From Streptosporangiaceae bacterium (lineage in GTDB: Bacteria > Actinomycetota > Actinomycetes > Streptosporangiales > Streptosporangiaceae), in NCBI GenBank assembly GCA_025964695.1, contig JAOPYK010000074.1, forward strand, positions 95,208 through 159,207: 64,000 nucleotides of DNA. The letters run 5' to 3'. The translations under genes and the position numbers were made by a program. The notes beneath the pieces were generated by a model. That model did not search any database. It saw only the letters and a program-made list of their open reading frames with translations, and was not told the DNA's origin. This document shows, one piece after another, positions 24,998 to 34,024 of this stretch; the first letter of the stretch is position 1; the number at the start of each line of letters is the position of its first letter.

Positions 24998-27484
24998 TCA
25001 TCGCGGATCACGTAGGAGGGTGGTCCAGCCGAGGATCCCGGCGACGGTGCGTACGGCGGGAGCGGCGCGTTCGCCGTCCAGATCGTCGCCGGCCACGTCG
25101 CCGGCCACGTCGGCCGCAGCGCGCGGGGTGGCGTCCAGCCGCCGCACGCGCTCGCCGATCGAGCGCCGCTCGGGTGCGGCGTACTCGGAAAAGGTGCGGC
25201 GCAGCAGCGGCAGCACGTCGGTGAACGATCGCTCCGGCAGCCCCGAGATCCACTCGTCGATCAGGCGGAGCAGCGCGTCGTCGTGGACGAGCACCAGCCC
25301 GCCGCCGGCCAGGAAACCCTCGATCCACGCCGCCGCCCGGGCGGGCGTCGCACCGACCGACACCGCCCTGGCCATCCGGTCCGCGACGTCGTCGAGTCGT
25401 CCGGCGTCGCGCAGCAGCCGGGTCAGCCGCCCCTCGAGCAGCCCGTGCAGCCCGGACCGGTCGATCAGGCTGGTCAGGGTGTCGTGCCATCGGGTCATGT
25501 GACCGGTCCGGGCCGTCGCGGTGGCGCCGCCGGTGACGGCCTCGGGGTTGCCGGTGTCCAGCAGGGCGAGGGCGCCGTTGACCTCGTCGGTGTGCTTGAG
25601 CAGCAGCCGGGCGGCGTCGTCGTCCAGCCCGCCCGCGGCGGGGGAGAGGCCGACGCACACGCGCACGACCAGCCCGTCCACGACGGCCCCCAGCGACCGC
25701 GTATCGGTGCCCCGCACGTCGCCGTAGCGCAGAGCCCGCACCAGTGCCGGCAGCGCCGCCATCAAGTGGACAACGTCGGTGTCCGCAGCGGCCCGGTCGG
25801 CGAGCGCCCGCATGACCTGCGGCAATGCCTGGCCCAGGTCCGCCAGCAGGCAGCGCTCGGCCAGCCCGGTCAGCCGCGGTAGCGCGCCCTCGTCCGGTAC
25901 GGTCCCCGCGTCCGCGCCGCCGGCCAGCCGGTCGGCGAGCGCGACCGCCTTGGCGCCGGCGGCGCCCTGCACGGTCGTGCCCCAGGCGCCGGCCTCGATC
26001 AGCTCCACGTCGAACTCGGGTTTCCAGAGCAGGCTCCAGCTCTCGCGGAACGTGCCCTTGGCGCGGCCGGTGTCCTGTTGCGGCGTGCCCCAGTCGACGC
26101 CGAGCAGGCACAGCCGGTGCAGCAGCCTGCTGCGCTCCAGGTCGGTCGGTTTGCGCAGGTCGAGGTCGTGCATGGTGCCGCGGGCGTCCGGCCTGAATTT
26201 CAGCCGCCGCTGCTGGGCCTGCAGGTCCCGCTGCAGCGGCACCATCGGTGTGCTGTCCGGTACGGCCCCGAGCCGCTCGCCGACCACCATCCGGTGCTGG
26301 ATCAGCTCGAGGGGGAGTTCCGCGCCCTCGCACAGCACCGACCGGGTGGCCTCGGTGACCTCCTCCAGCCCGGCCAGCGGACGGCCGCGCAGCGCCGCCA
26401 GCGCCTCCGCCAGCCGTACGGCCTCGATGACGTGCGCCGACGAGACCGGCAGGTCCTCGGCGCGCAGCACCCGGGCCGCCTCCGTCAGCCAGCGCTCGAT
26501 GGGCCGGTCCGGGGCCGAGAACAGATGGTGGTACCAGCCCGGGGAGCGCACGCCCGCGCCGTAACCCGACCAGCTGGCCAGCCGGCCGTGCGTCCACGGG
26601 ACCCAGGTGAGGTCGACCTTGACCTTGGGCAGCCCCCGCAGGATCTGGTCGTCCTTGCCGGCGCCGGTGGCCGAGGAGCGTGACGTGCTGAGCGCGGCCT
26701 CGATCGCCGGGACATGCCAGGCGCCGCAGACGACGGCCACCCGCTCGAACCCCTCCTTGAGGGCCCGGCGGAGCGTCCTGCGCATGTACGCCTCTCGGTG
26801 TTCCTCCCGCCGGGTGTAGTCCGCCGGCATCGGCGGGGCGTGCTCGCGCAGGGTCCGCATGGCCTCCGCGATGGCCTCGAACGGGGACGGCCCGGTGCCG
26901 CGGTGCTCGACCACGTCGTCCCACCAGCGCTCGGCGTCGTCGTATCCCGCCGCCTCCGCGAGCCACCCGAGGGGGTCCATCCGCACCAGCTCGGCCGGGG
27001 CGGGCGTCTCCTGGGCGCCCTGCGATCCGGGCTCCGGCTCCGGCTCTGGCTCGGGTCTGTCACCGAGCGGATCGGCGACCGGGTCCGGGATCGGGTCGGC
27101 CAGCTGGTGGGCGGCGGGCAGGTCGCAGAATCGCACGGGCACGTCCGCGGTCATGGCGTAGCGGACGGCGTTCCACTCCGGGGAGAACTCCGCGAAGGGC
27201 CAGAAGGCGGCCCGCCGCCCGGAGCCGCCGGCGGGCCGGACGTCGCCGTCCGCATCGGCCGGCTCGGGGGCCGCACCCGGGGGTTTGCCCCCGGGCACGT
27301 ACGCCAGCAGCGCGACCGGGGGCACCATGCCGGGGTCGGCGGCCAACCCGACGATCGCGTCGGCCTCCGGCGGCCCCTCGATCAGCACGATGTCCGGCTT
27401 GTACTCCTCCAGTGCCCGGCCGAGCGTCCGGGCCGAGCCCGGCCCATGGTGCCGGATCCCGTAGGTGCGTACCTGGCCGGTCAA
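24998..27484 (-). CDS. DUF5682 family protein
   Basis: An 828-residue protein. The N-terminus VRTYGIRHHGPGSARTL and IVLIEGPPEADAIV are hallmarks of DUF5682, which shows distant similarity to TraB/erythromycin-esterase-like folds (RHHGPGS, GAWHVPAIE). The biochemical activity is unknown. The gene uses a TTG start that overlaps the stop of the MoxR gene as TTGA, so the two products are probably made in fixed ratio. Always-nearby MoxR and VWA genes are known for this family, so it is a core component of the system here. A Pro/Glu-rich linker lies near residues 130-155. Confidence 0.88.
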   Translation of the reverse strand: MTGQVRTYGIRHHGPGSARTLGRALEEYKPDIVLIEGPPEADAIVGLAADPGMVPPVALLAYVPGGKPPGAAPEPADADGDVRPAGGSGRRAAFWPFAEFSPEWNAVRYAMTADVPVRFCDLPAAHQLADPIPDPVADPLGDRPEPEPEPEPGSQGAQETPAPAELVRMDPLGWLAEAAGYDDAERWWDDVVEHRGTGPSPFEAIAEAMRTLREHAPPMPADYTRREEHREAYMRRTLRRALKEGFERVAVVCGAWHVPAIEAALSTSRSSATGAGKDDQILRGLPKVKVDLTWVPWTHGRLASWSGYGAGVRSPGWYHHLFSAPDRPIERWLTEAARVLRAEDLPVSSAHVIEAVRLAEALAALRGRPLAGLEEVTEATRSVLCEGAELPLELIQHRMVVGERLGAVPDSTPMVPLQRDLQAQQRRLKFRPDARGTMHDLDLRKPTDLERSRLLHRLCLLGVDWGTPQQDTGRAKGTFRESWSLLWKPEFDVELIEAGAWGTTVQGAAGAKAVALADRLAGGADAGTVPDEGALPRLTGLAERCLLADLGQALPQVMRALADRAAADTDVVHLMAALPALVRALRYGDVRGTDTRSLGAVVDGLVVRVCVGLSPAAGGLDDDAARLLLKHTDEVNGALALLDTGNPEAVTGGATATARTGHMTRWHDTLTSLIDRSGLHGLLEGRLTRLLRDAGRLDDVADRMARAVSVGATPARAAAWIEGFLAGGGLVLVHDDALLRLIDEWISGLPERSFTDVLPLLRRTFSEYAAPERRSIGERVRRLDATPRAAADVAGDVAGDDLDGERAAPAVRTVAGILGWTTLLRDPR

Positions 27485-28572
27485 GACACCTCCCGGCAGG
27501 CCCGGTAGAAGTCACGCCACTCGGGACGCTCGCGGACGACGGTCTCGAGGTATTCCTGCCAGACGACCCGGTCGGACACCGGGTCCTGGACCACGGCGCC
27601 GACGATGCCACCGGCCACGTCGGCGGCCCGCAGCATGCCGTCGCCGAAGTGCGTGGCCAGTACCCGGCCGCTGGTGATGACCGAGATGGCCTCAGCGGTG
27701 CTCAGGGTGCCGCTTGGCGACTTGAGCTTGGTCCGGCCGTCGTCGGTGCGGCCCGACCGCAGCTCACGGAAGACGGTGACGACCCGGCGGATCTCCTCCA
27801 GTCCGTCCAGCGGGCCGGGCAGTTCCAGGGACGCGCCGAGCTGGTCTACCCGGCGGGCGACGATGTCGACCTCGTCGTCGGCCGAGGCCGGCAGCGGCAG
27901 CACGACCGTGTTGAACCGGCGGCGCAGCGCGCTGGACAGCTCGTTCACGCCTCGGTCACGGTCGTTGGCCGTGGCGATGACGGTGAAGCCCTTACGGGCC
28001 TGGACCTCGGTGTTCAGCTCGGGGACCGGCAGCGTCTTCTCGGACAGGATGGTGATGAGCGCGTCCTGCACGTCGGATGGCATCCGGGTGAGCTCCTCGA
28101 TGCGGGCCACCGCACCGGTGCGCATGGCCCGCATCATCGGGCTCGGCACCAGCGCCTGCTCCGAGGGCCCGTCGGCGAGCAGCCTGGCGTAGTTCCAGCC
28201 GTACCGGATCGCCTCCTCGGAAGTGCCCGCGGTGCCCTGGACCAGCAGGGTCGAATCGCCGCTCACCGCGGCCGCCAGATGCTCCGACACCCAGGTCTTG
28301 GCGGTGCCGGGCACTCCCAGCAGCAGCAGTGACCGGTCGGTGGCGAGCGTCGCGACGGCGACCTCGATCAGGCGGCGCGGCCCGACGTACTTCGGGGTGA
28401 TGGCGCTGCCGTCCGGCAGGTCACCGCCGAGCAGGTAGGTGGTGACCGCCCACGGGGACAACCGCCAGCCGGGCGGCCGGGCGCGGTCGTCGTGCTCGGC
28501 CAGCCGGGCCAGCTCACCGGCGTACTGCTGCTCGGCGTGCGGGCGCAGCACCTCTTCCTGCGGCGAGGTCAT
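27481..28572 (-). CDS. MoxR-type AAA+ ATPase
   Basis: A 363-residue AAA+ protein. Walker A LLLGVPGTAKTW (residues about 83-94, Lys 92), a substituted Walker B in AVARIEELTRMP, sensor 1 VIATANDRDRG, the arginine-finger region ELSSALRRRFNTVVL and a C-terminal lid helical domain are visible. The Walker B acidic pair reads IEE rather than DE. MoxR ATPases act with VWA proteins as chaperone-like remodellers. The gene begins 92 bp after DUF5691, a gap that could hold an internal promoter, and is coupled to DUF5682 by a 4-bp overlap. Confidence 0.93.
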   Translation of the reverse strand: MTSPQEEVLRPHAEQQYAGELARLAEHDDRARPPGWRLSPWAVTTYLLGGDLPDGSAITPKYVGPRRLIEVAVATLATDRSLLLLGVPGTAKTWVSEHLAAAVSGDSTLLVQGTAGTSEEAIRYGWNYARLLADGPSEQALVPSPMMRAMRTGAVARIEELTRMPSDVQDALITILSEKTLPVPELNTEVQARKGFTVIATANDRDRGVNELSSALRRRFNTVVLPLPASADDEVDIVARRVDQLGASLELPGPLDGLEEIRRVVTVFRELRSGRTDDGRTKLKSPSGTLSTAEAISVITSGRVLATHFGDGMLRAADVAGGIVGAVVQDPVSDRVVWQEYLETVVRERPEWRDFYRACREVS

Positions 28573-28664
28573 GGCAGCTCCTTCGGTTCGCGCTGGGTTC
28601 ATGCCGGTTCGTCCGGATTCATTCGAGTCGGTCGGGGGATCACGCAGCGTGCGGTGTCGGCTGG

Positions 28665-30296
28665 TCACGACGGCGGGCGTGGCACGAGCTCCCGCACCAT
28701 GTCGTGGCGGAAACGCAGGGTCTCGGTCAGCTCGGTGAGCGGCCAGCAGCCGGGATTCAGGCTGCTGAGCTCGTCCAGCCGGGGCGCGATGTCGGGCGTG
28801 AGCCGTTCGTCGGCGAGACGGCACAGCTGAGCCAGGAAGCGGGCCGAATCGCCGTGCGGGCCGCTGGCGCCGGCCGCCGGACCGGCCGGGGCGCCGCGCC
28901 GCAACTCCTCGGCCAGGATGCCGAGCACCGTGCCGGCCAGCGTCCCGGTCCAGGGTGCGGGGATGCGGTCCAGCACCCTCAGCAGATCCACCTTGCCGTC
29001 GACCCAGCGGATGAGGTCCGTGGCGGCCGAGTCCCGCTCGGGCTCGGGAAGCACGCCGAGCAGGTCGGCCAGCGCCTCGACCTCCTCCAGCACCACTCCG
29101 CCCTTGAGCAGGGCCTGGGCCCAGCGGGCGTCGCGCTGCCGTACGGCGGCGCGGGCCCAGCCGAGGTGCACGTCAGGCGCGAAATCGTCGGCGATGGGCA
29201 GGCACACGACCTCCATCGGGCTCGCCGGGCCGTGCGGGCCGAACAGGGTGGTCCACGTGGTCAGCGGGGTGCGCGCGATGATCTCCCGCAGCCACGCGGC
29301 ACGGGTGCCGACCGGCGCGCCCGAGCGGCTGTCGGGGACGAAGGAGCCGGCCGGGTGGAACGGCACGCCGTCGCGCCGCATCCCCTCGTCGTGGCCCTGC
29401 GGGGGCTCGACGATCACCCAGGTCTGGGTGCGCAGCCGCACGGTCCGGCGCTCGGGCCGCAGACAGGTCCGGGCCCGCTCCGCCATCCGCTCGCCGTACG
29501 CGGAGCCGGGCAGCCGGGCCAGCAGATCGGCGGCGACGGCCCGCACGTCCTTGGCGCGGTCGTCGAGGGCCTGCTCCAGGAACTCCTCGTCGGAGCCGGA
29601 CAGCCCGGTCTCGAAGGTGGCCAGGAAGGCCACCCGGTCGGCGGCCGGCTCCTTGGCCCAGGTCTCCCGCAGAGCGGTCCGGGCCCGTTCCGGATCCTCG
29701 GCGCGCAGCCCGCTCAGCCGGGTGACCCGCTGCCCCCGGGTACCGGTCTCCCAGACATCGGGCCCCCGGGTCCCGTCGCCGTCGGCGGGCGGCTCCACCC
29801 TCCCGGTGCCGGGCTCCGGGGTGATCGCCACCTCGGTGGTCAGGTATGCCCAGTCGGGGTTCTGCAGGGCCAGCCAGAGCCCGCGACGCCCGGCCGCGGC
29901 GGCGATGCGCGGCCGCAGCGTCCGATCGCCACGGCCCTTCTCGAGCAGGTCGGGCAGCAGCCGCGCGGGCACCCGGTAACCGCTGCGGGCCGCGGCGTCG
30001 AGCCACTCCGGCAGCATCCGGATCTGCTGCCCGCTCAGGATCTGCCGCAACCGGCGCGCGGCCTCGGGACCCACCGCGGGCAGGGTCTCGGCGGGTGCGG
30101 GCGCGATCGGCTCGGCCCGCAGCGCGCGGAACCCGGCCCGCCGTGCGGCCGTCAGCACCGCCGCCTGGTCGAGCAGCCTGCCCGCCGGATCGCCGGACCC
30201 GTCGGACACCGGAGCCGGTGCCTCGGGCAGCGTGGGCGCCTGCCGCCGCTGGGTGCCGAGCAGTGCCGCGGTGACGTGCTCCGTCCAGGTGCTCAC
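28665..30296 (-). CDS. DUF5691 family protein
   Basis: A 543-residue protein that starts STWTEHVTAALLGTQRR, the usual N-terminus of DUF5691. It contains helical-repeat-like stretches (RVAFLATFETGLSGSDEEFLEQALDD; EFL-QAL-DR pattern) typical of HEAT-like scaffolds. Function is unknown, but the family is found with SWIM and MoxR genes. The GTG start at 30296 overlaps the SWIM gene stop as GTGA, showing translational coupling. A scaffold role between the zinc-finger protein and the ATPase is possible (inference). Confidence 0.87.
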   Translation of the reverse strand: MSTWTEHVTAALLGTQRRQAPTLPEAPAPVSDGSGDPAGRLLDQAAVLTAARRAGFRALRAEPIAPAPAETLPAVGPEAARRLRQILSGQQIRMLPEWLDAAARSGYRVPARLLPDLLEKGRGDRTLRPRIAAAAGRRGLWLALQNPDWAYLTTEVAITPEPGTGRVEPPADGDGTRGPDVWETGTRGQRVTRLSGLRAEDPERARTALRETWAKEPAADRVAFLATFETGLSGSDEEFLEQALDDRAKDVRAVAADLLARLPGSAYGERMAERARTCLRPERRTVRLRTQTWVIVEPPQGHDEGMRRDGVPFHPAGSFVPDSRSGAPVGTRAAWLREIIARTPLTTWTTLFGPHGPASPMEVVCLPIADDFAPDVHLGWARAAVRQRDARWAQALLKGGVVLEEVEALADLLGVLPEPERDSAATDLIRWVDGKVDLLRVLDRIPAPWTGTLAGTVLGILAEELRRGAPAGPAAGASGPHGDSARFLAQLCRLADERLTPDIAPRLDELSSLNPGCWPLTELTETLRFRHDMVRELVPRPPS

Positions 30297-31594
30297 AGGA
30301 CGAGGACCCCTTCTTCTTCGTGCCAGGCCGACAGCGCCCGCAGCCCCCGGGGAGACCACTCGCCGGCGACGGTCAGTGGGCCGCCGCCGGAAACGGCCAG
30401 CAGCCGCCACGGGTCCGTCGCGTCGAGGGGCAGGGCGTCCCCGTGCGCGTCGACGAGCCGGTGGTCGCGCGACAGCCGTACGCTCTCGAGCACGGCCGGC
30501 CAGCGGTCCAGCCACGGATCCAGGGCGAGCGCCTGGGCGTACTCCCGCAGGAACGCGCCGACCGTGCTGCCGGGCGGTGCCGCCGGGCCGGGCGCGCCGT
30601 GCCGGGTGACGATCAGGGCGCGCAGTGGCTGGGCGCCCGGGTAGAAGACGAGGTCGGCGTCCACGGCGGTGCCAGCCACAAGCGAGGAGTCCAGCGGCCG
30701 GCCCGGCGCGGCGAACGACAGCACGAGCGCCGGCGTGCGGGTCCGCAGGCCGCGCAGCCAGACCCGGCGGGTGATGAGCCGGTCCTGCTCGGAGTCGCGG
30801 ATCCCGGCGACATACCACCGGTCGCGGGTCGCCGGGCCGCTCAGCACCTCTTCCTGGGTCATCGTGAAGCCGACCCGGGCCCGTACGGTCTGCCGGAGCG
30901 GCTCGGGCAGGTCGGCCTGCCGCCGGTATGCCCGGGTGAGCAGCCGCAGCAGCGCGTACTCCTCCAGCAGCCGCTCCGGCCAGCCGGCCCCGCCGCCACG
31001 GTGGCGGGGAATCGTGGCCAGTGACTTGATCTGGCCCGCCAGTGCCCCGGCCTGCGCGTCGACCAGCCGGCGCGCGGCGTCGTCCCACAGTGAGTACGGT
31101 GCCTGCTCCGCCTGGGCGAGACCATGGGCGACCTGGTCGCACAACCACCGGTCGAGTTCGTCGATGCCGTCCTCGACCCGGCGTTCCCGCCGCTCGGCCG
31201 TCTTCGGATCCTTGGCCCGGACGGCGCCCGCGCCCGTCTCGCGACGTTCCTGGACCTGCTGCGCCTTGTCCTGCCGCTGGGCCAGCCACTCGCGCACCCA
31301 GCCGGGCCGGGCACCGGCCGCGACCACGCCGTCGCTCCACAGCAGCAACAGGCCCAGCGCGTGCTTGCAGGGGAACTTGCGGCTCGGGCACGAGCAGCGG
31401 AACGCCGGCTCGGACAGATCCACGCCGGTCCGGTAGAGGCTGGAACCACTGCCCTGGCACTCGCCCCAGACCGCCTGCTCGTCGCAGCCCGCACCACCCC
31501 ACGTGGCGGGTTGCGCCACTTTGGCCGCCACCTTGCCCGATGACGCGTCGGGTGCCAGCCCCAGCACCTGCTCTCGACCCCAACGTTCGCTCAC
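30293..31594 (-). CDS. SWIM zinc-finger protein, first gene of the MoxR/VWA operon
   Basis: A 433-residue protein. The SWIM motif Cys-x-Cys-x6-Cys-x-His is intact (FRCSCPSRKFPCKH, Cys 67, 69, 76, His 78), which suggests nucleic-acid or protein binding. The rest resembles the SWIM proteins that precede DUF5691 in many actinobacteria. GTG 31594 (VSERWGREQVLGLAPD) is preferred because it gives the family start; an ATG at 31624 adds ten residues. It heads a six-gene minus-strand unit and overlaps DUF5691 by 4 bp. Confidence 0.88.
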   Translation of the reverse strand: MSERWGREQVLGLAPDASSGKVAAKVAQPATWGGAGCDEQAVWGECQGSGSSLYRTGVDLSEPAFRCSCPSRKFPCKHALGLLLLWSDGVVAAGARPGWVREWLAQRQDKAQQVQERRETGAGAVRAKDPKTAERRERRVEDGIDELDRWLCDQVAHGLAQAEQAPYSLWDDAARRLVDAQAGALAGQIKSLATIPRHRGGGAGWPERLLEEYALLRLLTRAYRRQADLPEPLRQTVRARVGFTMTQEEVLSGPATRDRWYVAGIRDSEQDRLITRRVWLRGLRTRTPALVLSFAAPGRPLDSSLVAGTAVDADLVFYPGAQPLRALIVTRHGAPGPAAPPGSTVGAFLREYAQALALDPWLDRWPAVLESVRLSRDHRLVDAHGDALPLDATDPWRLLAVSGGGPLTVAGEWSPRGLRALSAWHEEEGVLVL

Positions 31595-31681
31595 ACCAGC
31601 GAAACTATCGGTCCCCGCGGACATTTCCGGTGCGCTTCCCGGCTAGCGTCTGGGCACGCTGACTCATCCGCCCGGACTCCC

Positions 31682-31873
31682 GTGCGGGCCGGTGACCGGC
31701 TGCTGGCCGGGATCCGCGGGCTCGACCTGACCGTCACCGCGATACAGGCCAAGTTCAAGTTCGGAGGCAACAAGAAGGCACCGGTGCGGGAACGGGTCGC
31801 CGGCCGGCTGAAGAACGGCTCGGCCGCCGACGAGCGGGCCAGGAGCCATCTCCTCCGCCGCTCCGGCCCATGA
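31682..31873 (+). pseudogene. 3' relic of a PaiB-like FMN-binding regulator
   Basis: The 63 codons resemble the C-terminal end of FMN-binding negative transcriptional regulators (PaiB type): LLAGIRGLDLTVTAIQAKFK, GGNKKAP and a final SHLLRR. The flavin-binding N-terminal 150 or so residues are missing. Upstream is only about 80 bp before the SWIM gene, so the gene is truncated. It is convergent with the M50 gene. Confidence 0.55.
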
Positions 31874-31894
31874 CCCGGACCCGGCAGGCGGTGG

Positions 31895-32638
31895 TCAGCG
31901 ACCTGGCAGGTGGGGCAGAACGGACGTGGCGGGGGCGAGGAGCCTGCCGCCGGCCAGCAGCGCCACCAATGCCACGAGGCCGAACAGGAACACCCAGGTG
32001 AGGCCGGGCACCCCGGTGAGATGGGCCAGCTGGTCGGCGTCCGAGCCGGCCGCCATCCGCCGGGACCGCAGCCGCTGCAGCTCGATGACCGGGCGGGCAC
32101 CGGCGAACAGCAGGAACCAGGCGCCGAGATAGGCGAACCCGGCCTGGACCTCCGCGTTGCCCAGCCAGGACACCGCGAAGATGATCGCTCCCGTGCCGAC
32201 CACGGACAGCACGCCGTAGGCGTTGCGGATCATGATGAGCATCGCGCCCAGGAGCGCCAGGGACGCCCACAGCATCAACGTGATCCGCCCCAGGCTGAGC
32301 AGGCCGGCGAAGCAGAGGCCGAGCAGCGGGGGAGTGATGTATCCCGCCATCGCCGTGAACACCATGCCGGGCCCGTGTGGTTTTCCCCTCGAGACCGTGA
32401 CCCCGGAGGTGTCGGAGTGCAGCCGTACCCCGTCCAGCTTGCGTCCGGTGACCAGCGCCACCAGCGCGTGACCGCCCTCGTGCGCGATGGTCACCACATT
32501 GCGGGCGACCCGCCAGGTCGGGCTGTGAGCGACCGCGAGGAGCGCGATAAGACCGACCAGGATCACCAGCCACCACGGCGGATCGGGTTGGGTACCGGTC
32601 ACTCGGTCCCAGAGCTGGCTTATGTTCGCTGTATCCAC
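31895..32638 (-). CDS. M50B-like membrane metallopeptidase
   Basis: A 247-residue polytopic membrane protein. The zinc motif HEGGH (about residue 53) sits in IAHEGGHALVAL, and the protein has about six hydrophobic segments. Family members with this compact form are annotated as peptidase M50B-like. They resemble site-2 proteases but lack a PDZ domain, and the usual second metal ligand motif (NxxPxxxxD) is not obvious, so activity is not certain. GTG 32638 is the start. Upstream lies a direct repeat TACGTTCGGACC x2. Confidence 0.82.
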   Translation of the reverse strand: MDTANISQLWDRVTGTQPDPPWWLVILVGLIALLAVAHSPTWRVARNVVTIAHEGGHALVALVTGRKLDGVRLHSDTSGVTVSRGKPHGPGMVFTAMAGYITPPLLGLCFAGLLSLGRITLMLWASLALLGAMLIMIRNAYGVLSVVGTGAIIFAVSWLGNAEVQAGFAYLGAWFLLFAGARPVIELQRLRSRRMAAGSDADQLAHLTGVPGLTWVFLFGLVALVALLAGGRLLAPATSVLPHLPGR

Positions 32639-32704
32639 GTCCGCCCTCAGGGGTAGTTCTCGTCGGGGTTTCGCCCCAAAGAGTAGGACGTCGGAGCACC
32701 TCTG

Positions 32705-32730
32705 TACGTTCGGACCTTTACGTTCGGACC
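32705..32730. repeat. Direct repeat upstream of the M50-like gene
   Basis: TACGTTCGGACC occurs at 32705-32716 and again at 32719-32730, a 14-bp period. A related TTACGTTCGGAAC lies before the monooxygenase gene at about 42905. It may be a two-site operator. Confidence 0.5.
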
Positions 32731-32749
32731 CGGAGTCGCCCGGCCGGGT

Positions 32750-34024
32750 CTACGTGGCCACCGGTTCGGTCGGTGCTGGTTCGGTCGGTGCTGGTTCGAT
32801 CGGTGCTGGTTCGGTCGGCACTGGTTCAGTCGGCACTGGTTCAGTTGCTGCCGGTCCGGCCGGTTCACCGGGCGTGGCCGCGGCCGCCGCGACCGGGGCG
32901 CGCGGCAGGCCGGTCCTGATCTGGGCCAGGGCCCGTGCCAGCCGCGGCCGCATCCAGCGTTGCAGCGGGCGCTCGACCCAGCGGTGCGCGAGCCACGCGG
33001 TGGACACCGCCAGCGCGATGGTGACGCCCAGCACGGACCAGCGACCCAACCTCGGCCCCAGCGCGGTGATCACCGGTCGGGAGACGGTCTCGTGCACGAG
33101 ATAGAGCGGATAGGTCAGGCCGCCCAGCGCCGTCAGCCCCTTCCAGCGGCGCAGCCAGGCCATCCGCCCCAGGCACACCAGTGTCATCAGCGCGAACATC
33201 GCCGTGATGACGGCGGGCACCACGTACCGGTCGAGTCCGGGCCAGGTGACGAAGGGGCTGACCCGGTGCGTCGAGGAGTAGGTCCCCAGCGCCCAGCAGG
33301 CCCCGATCAGCAGCCACATCACCAGGTTGGGACCGTACCGGTGGACGAGGAAGAACGCCATGCCAGCGATGAAGTACGGGGCGTACGCGGGGATGAGGAG
33401 TACCTGCAGGAGCCGGTCGCCCGCCTCCTGCGCGAAGGTGCCCGCGAGCAGCCAGGCCGCCATGAAGATGACGCAGGCCCGGTAACTCACGCCCCGCCAG
33501 ACCAGCAGGGCGACCAGGGCGTAGAAGTGCAGCTCGACCCAGAGCGTCCAGTAGGCGGACTCCGACTCGGGTGCGCCGATGCCGTCCTGCAGCATGGTGA
33601 GGTTGGGCAGGAACCGCGTCAGCGGGCCCTCCTTGCTCACCGGATATCCCGAGGCGAGCCCGCTGCCGAGATAGATCAGGAGCGCCAGGGCGACGCTGAA
33701 CCAGTACGCGGGGAAGAGCCGCACGAAGCGTGAGCTCGCGAACTCGCCCGGCGTGCGGTGCCAAGCGCTCATCACAATGACGAAGCCGCTGATGATGAAG
33801 AAGAACTGAACGCCGAGATAGCCGAACGAGGTGAACGGCGCCAGCTCCGGGAAGACCTTGCGAGCGTCTCCCCACGGTGAGTAGTAGCGCACCCCGGTGA
33901 AGTGGTGCAGCATCACCGCGACCGCCGCCAGGAACCGCAGCAGGTCCAGTTCGCTCAGCCGGCCGCCCCGCTCACCTCGCCGTGGCGAGGTGAGCGAGCG
34001 GTCAGGAGATCCGGACCGGACCAC
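32750..34024 (-). CDS. Acyltransferase-3 (OafA/YrhL-type) membrane protein with PTEP tail
   Basis: A 424-residue integral membrane acyltransferase with about ten helices. ELDLLRFLAAVAVMLHHFTG carries the conserved catalytic His region, followed by GYLGVQFFFIISGFVI and RLFPAYWFSV, and late VHETVSRPV and WVERPLQRW. It probably O-acetylates or acylates an envelope glycan. The C-terminus ends in a repetitive TEPVPTEPAP tail encoded by a 15-bp tandem repeat. GTG 34024 (with AGGTG upstream) is given; the next upstream ATG at 34081 lies inside an HNH relic. A perfect 13-bp hairpin falls within its first codons. Confidence 0.85.
   Translation of the reverse strand: MVRSGSPDRSLTSPRRGERGGRLSELDLLRFLAAVAVMLHHFTGVRYYSPWGDARKVFPELAPFTSFGYLGVQFFFIISGFVIVMSAWHRTPGEFASSRFVRLFPAYWFSVALALLIYLGSGLASGYPVSKEGPLTRFLPNLTMLQDGIGAPESESAYWTLWVELHFYALVALLVWRGVSYRACVIFMAAWLLAGTFAQEAGDRLLQVLLIPAYAPYFIAGMAFFLVHRYGPNLVMWLLIGACWALGTYSSTHRVSPFVTWPGLDRYVVPAVITAMFALMTLVCLGRMAWLRRWKGLTALGGLTYPLYLVHETVSRPVITALGPRLGRWSVLGVTIALAVSTAWLAHRWVERPLQRWMRPRLARALAQIRTGLPRAPVAAAAATPGEPAGPAATEPVPTEPVPTEPAPIEPAPTEPAPTEPVAT
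32763..32837. repeat. 15-bp tandem repeat encoding the acyltransferase C-terminal tail
   Basis: Five near-identical units of GGTTCGGTCGGTGCT encode the (P-x-E-P-x)n-like tail of the acyltransferase. A degenerate sixth unit follows. Copy number is likely to vary between strains. Confidence 0.85.
33969..33996. repeat. Perfect 13-bp inverted repeat with 2-nt loop
   Basis: CGCTCACCTCGCC-GT-GGCGAGGTGAGCG is a perfect palindromic hairpin. It lies at the junction between an HNH relic and the acyltransferase, inside the first codons of the latter. It could be an old terminator of the HNH gene, a translation-attenuating hairpin, or a small repetitive element. Confidence 0.75.

Noticed and set aside
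32763..32837. The 15-bp repeats as a regulatory iteron array
   Set aside because: They lie in frame in the acyltransferase coding sequence and are explained by its PTEP-type tail.
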